Position numbers and translations under genes: made by a program
Part shown: positions 26,605 to 33,958 of the stretch, one piece after another
Position numbering within the stretch: position 1 is the first letter of the stretch
Layout of the letters: each line of letters begins with the position of its first letter
Assembly (NCBI GenBank): GCA_035712365.1
Contig: DASTAW010000053.1
Coordinates: forward strand, 1-38,201
Direction of reading: 5' to 3'
Source of the DNA: Terriglobia bacterium
GTDB taxonomy: Bacteria > Acidobacteriota > Terriglobia > UBA7540
Length of the DNA stretch: 38,201 nucleotides
The notes under the pieces: model-generated
Seen by the model: only the letters and a program-made list of their open reading frames with translations
Told to the model about the DNA's origin: nothing
Databases searched by the model: none

Positions 26605-27597
26605 TCAAATTGCCCTGAACCCTACCCTGGTCGTAAATCCTCCTGTCTTGGTAATCTCATGGACCACGCTGCGCACCTGAAAGTCTGTGTTCAGACTGGA
26701 ATCCGGCATGGAGCGAAACCGGATGGCGTCGCCGAGTTTCACGCCGGGGCGTCCGATGGTCAGCACCCAGCCTTCGAGTTTGCGCCGCTGCAGGCGCGTC
26801 TGGGCCGCGTCGGCGGCGGCCTGCGCCGCTTCATGCGTGCGCAAAACCGGGCGCTCCAGCAGCAGTTCCGGCGAACCTGATCCGGAGCTTCCTTTGGACC
26901 CGCTGAAATCCTTGGTCAGCCACGGCCAGGCATCGGCCCCCTGACTGCCCGTTGGACTTTCGCCGAAGGCTTCCACCGATTCAGCCCAGGTCGGCGCTCT
27001 CTTCACTTTCAACTCCAGCACGTGCCTGGCATGCTCAAAAATCTGCACGGCATTCCCCGTGGTGAACTTCTGAAAGACCAGCTTGCCGTCAGAATTGAAA
27101 TACGCGTCGAAACCGCAAAGCCCAGCCAGATTGCTGATGTGGCGATGGAAGCTGCGGCGCCCGTCCACCACGTACGCCGGGAAATTGATGCCGTCTTCCA
27201 CCGCGGCCACATCCACAGAGGCCTGGCTGCAGAGATCGCGGACGATCGCGCCCGCCGTCTTGCTCTCGAAAGTCTTTTCGGTAAAGCTGTGGAGCAGCTT
27301 CTGCGCGGCCGTGTAGCCAATCACGCGGTTGCGGGTGATGCCCGGCTCCACGGTCACAATCTTGCCCGCCATCACCTGCGTAAAACCGCCGTTGTCGGCG
27401 TAGCCAAGTTCCACCGTAAGATCGTCGTCCACTGCGGGATGAAGACCGTTCACCTGTCCCAGTTCCACGATGAAGCGGTCGGCGGGCGCGTCCATGCCAA
27501 GCTCCACGCGCAGGTCCACGGCGGTGCTGGCCTTGGGCTCGTGCGTGGTGTCAACGCGCTTGCTGCCGATGGTCAGTTTGTAGGATGGGGTCAGCAT
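26605..27597 (-). CDS. Tail hub protein, phage gpD/gp27-like
   Basis: The 330-aa protein opens SYKLTIGSKRVDT and continues with DRFIVELGQVNGLHPAVDDDLTVELGYADNG..QVMAGKIVTVEPGI, the typical first beta-barrel domain of late-control protein D/VgrG gp27-like hubs. YTAAQKLLHSFTEKTF then FPAYVVDGRRSFHRHISNLAGLCGFDAYFNSDGKLVFQKF (about residues 140-180) is the second hub signature. The C-terminal MPDSSLNTDFQVRSVVHEITKTGGFTTRVGF is a standard hub end. It joins tube and spike. Start 9 nt after the upstream stop; weak ribosome-binding site. Confidence 0.9.
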   Translation of the reverse strand: MLTPSYKLTIGSKRVDTTHEPKASTAVDLRVELGMDAPADRFIVELGQVNGLHPAVDDDLTVELGYADNGGFTQVMAGKIVTVEPGITRNRVIGYTAAQKLLHSFTEKTFESKTAGAIVRDLCSQASVDVAAVEDGINFPAYVVDGRRSFHRHISNLAGLCGFDAYFNSDGKLVFQKFTTGNAVQIFEHARHVLELKVKRAPTWAESVEAFGESPTGSQGADAWPWLTKDFSGSKGSSGSGSPELLLERPVLRTHEAAQAAADAAQTRLQRRKLEGWVLTIGRPGVKLGDAIRFRSMPDSSLNTDFQVRSVVHEITKTGGFTTRVGFRAI

Positions 27598-27605
27598 AGA
27601 TGCTT

Positions 27606-28016
27606 TTAACTCATTAGGTTCTTGAGTTGTGTCCGACGCTGCTCCAGGCGGCGCGCCATGAGTGTAGTTTCTGGCGGCAGAGCCTGGAAAAGTGCCTGTT
27701 TGTCTTTGATCGCGTCATGAATCACCAGCACGGAGTCAAACTGTTTCACCAGTTGCCTTGCCACGCTACGGACACGATCCGGTTCAACGTCGGCAACCAT
27801 CATCAGAAATGCTGGTATGTAAAGTTCTGAATGCGCGACAGCATCAAAATTGGTTCCCAAGAACAAGGATTCCAGGACGTTCAGATATTCTGCAGCCTGC
27901 GAGCGCACACGTGACACGATAGCAGCGTATCGATCAGGTCCGACCGAATCAGGTGAGAAATTGCCTCCCACGATTTCCAAGATGTCTTTTTTCATGTCCT
28001 CGAGATTCGTGTCCAT
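27606..28016 (-). CDS. Unrecognised 136-aa helical protein between cargo-like gene and hub gene
   Basis: A strong GAGGAG precedes the ATG. The protein is predicted by eye to be mostly alpha-helical and charged (MKKDILEIVGGNF, YAAIVSRVRSQAAEYLNVLE, RVRSVARQLVKQFD, ARRLEQRRTQLKNLMS), with no signal peptide or membrane helix. No family recognised. It starts 9 nt after the 1605-aa gene stops and is followed 9 nt later by the hub gene, so it belongs to the operon. Size, helicity and position suit a loading chaperone, adaptor or immunity protein for the upstream multidomain protein; this is inference only. Confidence 0.7.
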   Translation of the reverse strand: MDTNLEDMKKDILEIVGGNFSPDSVGPDRYAAIVSRVRSQAAEYLNVLESLFLGTNFDAVAHSELYIPAFLMMVADVEPDRVRSVARQLVKQFDSVLVIHDAIKDKQALFQALPPETTLMARRLEQRRTQLKNLMS

Positions 28017-28024
28017 AGGCTCCT

Positions 28025-31000
28025 CTAAAAATCTCCAGCCAGCCGGTTTCCAGTCGTATTGTCGGCCGCCGGATTCAGATCACCCGCGATTGGGAACCGG
28101 GCCGTCCGCAGCCGCTTGGCCCAGTTGATGACATTGTTGTTGTTAGGGTCGTTATCCGGGTCTGGAGTATGAAAATTCTGAATACGGCGGTAAATTTTGA
28201 CGTCAGGCAGAGGGATGCCGAAACCGAGAGGAGCATTGGTATTAAATGTGAAAAACTGGCGAGGTACCGCGCCGTCCCCGCGATTGAATAGCACATGGTG
28301 TAACTCATGGCCTAATGTTTCGTTCTCCAAATTCAAACCAGTGTTGATAAACACGAAATGGCGGTTGTCTAAAGTTACTGTGCCGCCGGCGGGCAGCGGA
28401 ATTGGCACCCGTGGAAAGGTTGTGGAATAAGCGTTAGCGGCACTGAGACTGACAAATACTACCGTAAGTGTGTCATCGGGCGTGACAGGAATCAGATCAC
28501 CCAGGGCAGCCTGTTCCTGCGGGTTGTTTGCACTGCCGCCATACACGCCAGTAGCATCAATCGCTGCCGCCGGTATAACACGATCAGCAGTTGGCTGGGG
28601 ATCAATCTGAATTCCAACCTGATTCCAGCGCCGATTGGCATGTCGGAACTGATTGGCTATTTCCGGGTCGGTTGCAGGTATCAAGGCTGGAAATGCCCCA
28701 TTCAAATACCTCAATACGCGTGCACTTACTCTCTTGCGTTCGTCGGCAATGACGCTGATGGGAAATGCGGCGGTGGTTCCATTGTGGGGCTTCGTGAATA
28801 CGGCGGTAAATGTCGTTGCTGCAACTGCCGTAACTGCGACCACCTCCTCATTTATGCCGGCATCGATGCTTAAAGCGGCTCCTACCCGGATCAACGGCGA
28901 CATAGCAGTAGGAGTCAACGTAGATATTCCCGGGGCCACATTATCGGTGGAATCGGAAGTGGAAAACCTTGTCATAAAGCCTTGAATCTGGAACGCTGAT
29001 GCTGTTCCATTGTGCGGATTGGCAAACCTGGCCGTAAATGTGGTCGCAGTGACTGCAGTTACTGCCACCTCCTCCTGGTTGGCGCCTGTGTCAATCGTCA
29101 ACGATTGCCCCACATGGATCGACCAGTTCAGCCCTAAAACGCTTCCGGACATGGCCGCCGGGGTCAAGGTAGAAACACCGGGCACCACATTGTCGGTCGA
29201 GTCGGAAGTCGAAAATCTCATCCTGCGCTCAAATAATGGCAACGTGAGAGAGACAATACCCCCACCGGAAGGTGAGTATTCCGCGCGGACGAAGCCGTCG
29301 ATAGCTGCGCGTCGGGTGCGATGGTTGCTTTGCCCGGCATTCCGGAGCCCGGCATCGGGCGCGGGAGGCGTAAATCCACTGTGGGTTGGGAAGTCACGGT
29401 CGGTATCGTCGGTTACGAGCATGACGGCTTTTGAGACAAACACCTTGGATCCCGGAGCCAGCTCAACCAACGTCAATGATTGGACCGCCGGCGCATCGTC
29501 ATTTCCCTGCCCTGCGGTCAATGTTTTCCAGTTCAGTGATATTTGCGTGCCTGCCGCGGTTGGGTCGGACACACGGAAATGGAACTTGCGCTTGTCAGCT
29601 CCTACAAAGTTGTCATTTTCTGCCGCATTGTTTCTTACATTTTGAACGGCATCGTAGGCATTGTCCCAAATCCCAAAGCGAACAAATGTCAGAGCTTGGG
29701 CCGCCGCTGTGGCTTGCGCAACTGCCTCAATGAGGAACACTCTGATCGTAACTGAGCGAGTGACTCCTGCGATCGTTGCGCTTAACACGGTTTCCGCCGC
29801 TGCGGCGCGGGAAACCGTATGCAACTGCGGGTCAGGAACTGCATTGCCGCCCGCCCATCGGATCAAGTCTGAGGGTATGGCAAAGGGGGCTGGGTCCAGG
29901 TCCGCATGCACGGTTACAACTTCGGTAGGCGAGCCTTCAGTAATAAAGATGGTGCTGTTGGCCGCTCCTATTCTTCGTGCGCCCTCCACCCGCAACTCCG
30001 GAAAGCTGGAAACCAGAAGAATGACCCGGCGGGTCACCGGCTGGCCCCCGCCCGCCGGCGTATAAGTAGCGACCACTTCCACGGTCCTGTTGCCCGACAC
30101 GCTATCTGTGGCCACTGTCCGCTGGAGGTTATTCGCGCCGGCATCGCCGCCCGTCATGGTGAGCGTTCCCACGCTCGGATCAATCATGCGGTCTGGGATG
30201 TGGGCGTCCACGGTCACCGGGCCGGCTGAACCTAGAATCGCAATGAAGCGGTTGCTGAGCGATGCCCCGATTCTGGTCACGCCCGCGCCGGAAACGCTCA
30301 GCGTGAGGGGCACACAATCATCATGCGCTCCCTGGGAAGCGCGGGCGCGGTCCACCTCATCCTGAATTAAGGTGCGGTTGTCGCCTGCCAGCGTACCCGG
30401 AAGCATGAGGCGTCCGGCATTGGCTGGAGTGTCGGTAACATGGTCGAGATTGAGATAATGCCCCAGTTCGTGGGCCAGCACCTGGGACGTCTGGTCGGCA
30501 TTCAGGGCAACGCTCAGCGGTGGGCCGAGAATCGTGGTCTGGAAACGATCTCCCACCGCGCAACCCGCGATTCCCTGCGAGGCCCCGTTCTCAACAGAAA
30601 TGCCGAACCCGGCCTCGCCATTTCCCGCCAGGTCGCCGAAGAAAAAAACGTTGAGCACGCCCGGAAGGGAATCCGCGGCGCGGTCCAGCAGAATTTCAAA
30701 CTCGGCGTCGTCTACCTCACATTCCGTGCGAAACGAATAGGTCTCATGGGCGATGTCGGCGTCATTCAGCTCAAAATGGATGCGCGCCTGCCGCCAGATC
30801 TGGTTGGCGGCGTCAAACGCGGCGCGGATTTCAGCGTCGGTATGGGCAGTCGCCTGGCGCTCTGGGGGCCCGCCGGCCGACGGGCAGGTGCGCACCGCGC
30901 GTGTCAGCGGATGCAATGCAGTCATCATGTGCACCACAACCGGCACCCGGATTTCGCGCAGAACGGGATCGTGCAGAATGACAACATTCAGCCGGTCTGT

Positions 31001-32842
31001 ATCGGCGTTCATTTCCTTGCAGACAATGGAGCCACGGGCCGCGCTGTCATCCTCTTCCTGCAGCCGGGCCAGAACAGGCACCCGGTGGCCGCTGACTTCG
31101 TGCCTCACTTCCAGGATGTACACGCCGAACGGCAGATCGGCAAACTGGAAGGCGCCGTTCGCATCGGTGCGCGCGGGCACCGGCTCGCCGGTGGACCGTT
31201 CGTCTGCTTTGTTGGTTCCATCAGGAGCAATGAGGACGAAGTTCTTTTGCGCGTAAGGGGTCCCGTCATCGAAAACAATGGTTCCCTGCACCGTGAACGT
31301 ACCGGGATGAACGGGTTGGCGAAGCCATTCGTTGCCCTGGGGCTGGCCGCCTGGAGGGAGGCGCGGCACCACGAAGCAGGCCCGATGATGCACGTCTCCC
31401 GGCCCCAGGCACCAACTGGTGTTGACCGCTCCAGCAGCGGGCAGATTGAAGGTGTCCGGCTGCGGAATCTGACATGGAAGCTGGGTTGCATGAACGAAGA
31501 GCAACTCGACCCTGCGGTTCTGACGCTTGGCCGCATGTACGTTCACCACCGGGTCCTGGGAAGCAACACCCGTCCACTTCAGAATTTCTCCCGGGCAGTT
31601 GGAAAAAAACTGGCTTTCAAGGACATTCAGCGAGTCCTGGCCCAGATAGGCCTTGATCAGTTCCTCCCATGTCGGATCGTCCATGGTCGTGCCGGGAGGC
31701 AACCCCACGTGGCAACGGAAAGCGCGGATGGCCTCGCGCGTAAGAGGACCATCCTGGCCATCGATAATGCCGGGATAGAATTCCAGGTCCTGAAGCATGT
31801 ATTGGACCTGGTGCAGGTCCCAGTTGTCCTGAATCGTGGGATGCGAAACAGTCTGATGCTGGCGCAACTGCTGCCATTCGGCCACAGCGCCTGTCCGATC
31901 ACGTCCAAACGTCAGGTAAGCAAACACGGCGCGGGCGCGGCGCTCTGACAGAGATTGATTGTAGGGATCGCTGTTGGTGAGCACTCCCGGCGAACCCACT
32001 TGGTCGGTATTGCCGGAAATGAGCAGTTTTGCGGTCGGATTGTTGCGGGCAAACTCCGCCGCGTCGCGTAATACCTCGCGCATGCACGGTTCGATAAACG
32101 CCTTGTCCATGGCGAAGGTCACCACGAACATCTGCGCAATCACCGCGCCCGGCGTAAGGTGGATGGTGACCCTGGTGGTCTGCCCGTTTTGCAGCGTGGC
32201 GCCGGCCGACCCGGACATCGCCTGCGGCGCGCTGACCACTGCCTGAGCGGTGTACTGGCCCGCCGGCAAATCTGTTTGCGTCCACTCATTATTGTTGCGA
32301 TTGGTCAAGACGCGCGTGGTGCGCGTCCCGCCGCTCTGGGGCCCATCTGCCGATACTGTTACGGTGCTGAAGTCGAAGTTTGGCTGGCCATCAACGATGA
32401 CCTCCACGACCAGCGTCGCTTTGTCCACCTGAGGCGGAGGAGGGGGAGGCTGCGGGGGCGGCGCCACTGCCGGCGGCGGTGGAGGAATGAATTCGAGCAG
32501 CGCCACCGCGTACTCAAAGCGCTCGGGCTTCCCTGCCAGCTCACGAACGTTGAGTTCCTCGATCAGCATCTGGTCCACTTGCGTGGCCGTGGCAATATCG
32601 GCCACAAAGGGCACAGGCTCCGTGCCCTGGAACTTCTCCCGCAACTTCTTCAACCCGCCGGCCGCTTCGGGACCGGTGAGCACGCCATTCAATTCAATGC
32701 GGACCGCGCGCCGGCCCAGGTCCTGAAGAAAGTCGCCGTCGAGCGCGGGCACACTATGGCGGCTGACGGCTTCACTCTCTTCCGCGTCGATCTTCTGGAC
32801 CTGTTGTAGCTCGATGTCATCGAGCATGGGTTTGGCCGGCAT
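28025..32842 (-). CDS. 1605-aa multidomain particle protein with OmpA/peptidoglycan-binding module and two zincin-like protease motifs (putative cargo)
   Basis: Residues 1-118 match the small tail protein encoded at 33365-33904 (shared PMLD-(L/I)EL-QVQ, PVPF--DI, LAGKPE). A proline-rich linker (119-137) and a beta domain (140-232) follow. Residues 236-450 form an OmpA-type module: ISGNTDQVGS, LSERRARAVFAYL, and the final NRRVELLF strand at 442-449, with a peptidoglycan-binding-1-like unit (YMLQDLEFYPGIIDGQDGPLTREAIRAF, 348-375) inserted inside it. A CpRE/Cna-B-like unit is at 515-580. A metzincin-type protease spans ~630-840: HELGHYLNLDH (791-801) and a Met-turn-like RLM (811-813). Ig-like units span ~845-1200, two tandem repeats 1208-1363, and a second HExxH (HELHH, 1512-1516) lies in a C-terminal domain. 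Start has GGAAGAG. Probably a particle-borne cell-wall-binding protease effector; function inferred. Confidence 0.82.
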   Translation of the reverse strand: MPAKPMLDDIELQQVQKIDAEESEAVSRHSVPALDGDFLQDLGRRAVRIELNGVLTGPEAAGGLKKLREKFQGTEPVPFVADIATATQVDQMLIEELNVRELAGKPERFEYAVALLEFIPPPPPAVAPPPQPPPPPPQVDKATLVVEVIVDGQPNFDFSTVTVSADGPQSGGTRTTRVLTNRNNNEWTQTDLPAGQYTAQAVVSAPQAMSGSAGATLQNGQTTRVTIHLTPGAVIAQMFVVTFAMDKAFIEPCMREVLRDAAEFARNNPTAKLLISGNTDQVGSPGVLTNSDPYNQSLSERRARAVFAYLTFGRDRTGAVAEWQQLRQHQTVSHPTIQDNWDLHQVQYMLQDLEFYPGIIDGQDGPLTREAIRAFRCHVGLPPGTTMDDPTWEELIKAYLGQDSLNVLESQFFSNCPGEILKWTGVASQDPVVNVHAAKRQNRRVELLFVHATQLPCQIPQPDTFNLPAAGAVNTSWCLGPGDVHHRACFVVPRLPPGGQPQGNEWLRQPVHPGTFTVQGTIVFDDGTPYAQKNFVLIAPDGTNKADERSTGEPVPARTDANGAFQFADLPFGVYILEVRHEVSGHRVPVLARLQEEDDSAARGSIVCKEMNADTDRLNVVILHDPVLREIRVPVVVHMMTALHPLTRAVRTCPSAGGPPERQATAHTDAEIRAAFDAANQIWRQARIHFELNDADIAHETYSFRTECEVDDAEFEILLDRAADSLPGVLNVFFFGDLAGNGEAGFGISVENGASQGIAGCAVGDRFQTTILGPPLSVALNADQTSQVLAHELGHYLNLDHVTDTPANAGRLMLPGTLAGDNRTLIQDEVDRARASQGAHDDCVPLTLSVSGAGVTRIGASLSNRFIAILGSAGPVTVDAHIPDRMIDPSVGTLTMTGGDAGANNLQRTVATDSVSGNRTVEVVATYTPAGGGQPVTRRVILLVSSFPELRVEGARRIGAANSTIFITEGSPTEVVTVHADLDPAPFAIPSDLIRWAGGNAVPDPQLHTVSRAAAAETVLSATIAGVTRSVTIRVFLIEAVAQATAAAQALTFVRFGIWDNAYDAVQNVRNNAAENDNFVGADKRKFHFRVSDPTAAGTQISLNWKTLTAGQGNDDAPAVQSLTLVELAPGSKVFVSKAVMLVTDDTDRDFPTHSGFTPPAPDAGLRNAGQSNHRTRRAAIDGFVRAEYSPSGGGIVSLTLPLFERRMRFSTSDSTDNVVPGVSTLTPAAMSGSVLGLNWSIHVGQSLTIDTGANQEEVAVTAVTATTFTARFANPHNGTASAFQIQGFMTRFSTSDSTDNVAPGISTLTPTAMSPLIRVGAALSIDAGINEEVVAVTAVAATTFTAVFTKPHNGTTAAFPISVIADERKRVSARVLRYLNGAFPALIPATDPEIANQFRHANRRWNQVGIQIDPQPTADRVIPAAAIDATGVYGGSANNPQEQAALGDLIPVTPDDTLTVVFVSLSAANAYSTTFPRVPIPLPAGGTVTLDNRHFVFINTGLNLENETLGHELHHVLFNRGDGAVPRQFFTFNTNAPLGFGIPLPDVKIYRRIQNFHTPDPDNDPNNNNVINWAKRLRTARFPIAGDLNPAADNTTGNRLAGDF
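28754..29221 (-). repeat. Two tandem repeats (~80 aa) in the 1605-aa protein
   Basis: Residues 1208-1290 and 1292-1363 both begin RFSTSDSTDNV-PG-STLTP-AMS and end AVTA-TTFTA-F--PHNGT--AF. The second copy lacks about 9 residues after 'AMS'. High similarity at the protein level and partly at DNA level suggests a fairly recent duplication of a beta-sandwich spacer before the second HExxH domain. Confidence 0.85.
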
Positions 32843-32885
32843 GTCTTACTCTTCCGCCAGGTGTACTGCCTGGCGCTTTTACTGT

Positions 32886-33311
32886 TTAAGCGTTAAGCGC
32901 GTTGAGGTCGCCGACGATCGCGTCGATCAGGTCGGTGATGTCCTTTTTCACAGCGTCGAGCGACGGCAACCCGGTCACCACGTTCACGACGTTCAACACA
33001 TCGTCGATGGCGGCTTTCTGGTCCGGCAGAAGGGTCTCGGCAGTCTGCAGAAGCGTCTTGGCAGCCCCTGAGAATCCAGCGACCTGTGCGAGCCCCTGAA
33101 TGCCGCCGACATTCAGGTTCTGGATCTGGGTCTTCAGGCTTGTGAGCAGGCCGATCAGCTTAGTCACCAGTTGCCCGATCTGTGGGCCGACCTGCGGTAT
33201 CTGTTTCAACGCCTGGATTGCGGGCTTGATGGTTGCCACGTTAGCGTCAAGAAACGTTTTGAACTGATTCAGCGCGTTCTTCAAATCGTCATATAACGTT
33301 GGGCTTGGCAT
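32886..33311 (-). CDS. Unrecognised 141-aa helical protein of the tail operon
   Basis: Start after AAGGAGAAAACAAA. The sequence is low in aromatics and almost entirely amphipathic helix (LYDDLKNALNQFKTFLDANV, QLVTKLIGLLTSLKTQIQNL, AIDDVLNVVNVVTGLPSLDAVKKDITDLIDAIVGDL), with leucine/valine heptad-like spacing, so it may form a coiled coil or helical bundle. Too short to be a tape-measure protein in the usual sense. It lies between two genes that share an N-terminal domain, suggesting a structural partner of that domain. Function unknown. Confidence 0.7.
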   Translation of the reverse strand: MPSPTLYDDLKNALNQFKTFLDANVATIKPAIQALKQIPQVGPQIGQLVTKLIGLLTSLKTQIQNLNVGGIQGLAQVAGFSGAAKTLLQTAETLLPDQKAAIDDVLNVVNVVTGLPSLDAVKKDITDLIDAIVGDLNALNA

Positions 33312-33364
33312 TTTGTTTTCTCCTTACAACTTTCAACCGGATTTCTCTCCTGCGGTCCCGCCGG

Positions 33365-33904
33365 TCATGGATTGCCGGGACCGCCCTGCTGCAACTGGTC
33401 CAGGAACCTGCTGAATATGGGGACGAAGCGCTCGAGGCCACTCACAAGGAGCTGCGCAAGGTTCAGGCCGTCAAGGATGCCGCCCAGCAGGTTCTGCGCG
33501 TCACTGAGGATGCCGGCATCCAGCGCGGAAACCTCTTCGGGCGCCGCTGGTTGGATGAATTCGCGCAGTAGCAGCACATATCCGTACATCTCCGGCTTGC
33601 CTGCCAGCTGTTGCAGCCGCAGATCGTCGATGAGCACGTTGTCAATCTTTGAATCCGCCACGATGTCCGATGTGAAGGGCACCGGCTTTGCATCCCGGAA
33701 TTTCTTATCGAGATCCTGGGCAAACTGATCGGCGCCGCTGCCGCTGGCCACGCCCCACACCAGAAGCTGGGTGGGCTGGCGTCCCATGTTCTGCAGCAGG
33801 CTGCCGGTCATGCCGGGCGGCTTGTGCTCCGCCAGGCTGCGGCGGTCGCAGGTTGTGATCGCCTGCACCTGCGGCAGTTCCAGATTGTCGAGCATCGGTC
33901 GCAT
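33365..33904 (-). CDS. Tail/baseplate protein with domain shared by the 1605-aa protein
   Basis: The 179-aa protein opens MLDNLELPQVQAITTCDRRSL and includes PVPFTSDIVADSKIDNVLIDDLRLQQLAGKPEMYGYVLLLREF (about residues 75-117). The pattern (GR--, G--, PVPF--DI, V-ID-L-LQ-LAGKP--Y-Y---L-E) is what I would expect of a phage tail 'DNA circularisation-like'/gp53-type baseplate adaptor, often encoded between tube and hub genes. The C-terminal ~60 residues are an amphipathic helix pair (DAQNLLGGILDGLNLAQLLVSGLERF). Ribosome-binding site AGAAGAAG. It probably sits where tube meets hub; confidence in the family name is moderate, in tail membership high. Confidence 0.7.
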   Translation of the reverse strand: MRPMLDNLELPQVQAITTCDRRSLAEHKPPGMTGSLLQNMGRQPTQLLVWGVASGSGADQFAQDLDKKFRDAKPVPFTSDIVADSKIDNVLIDDLRLQQLAGKPEMYGYVLLLREFIQPAAPEEVSALDAGILSDAQNLLGGILDGLNLAQLLVSGLERFVPIFSRFLDQLQQGGPGNP

Positions 33905-33958
33905 CTGCTTCTTCTCAGGCCGGCACCAGTATCAGAAACTCCCCGCCGACCATTCCGT

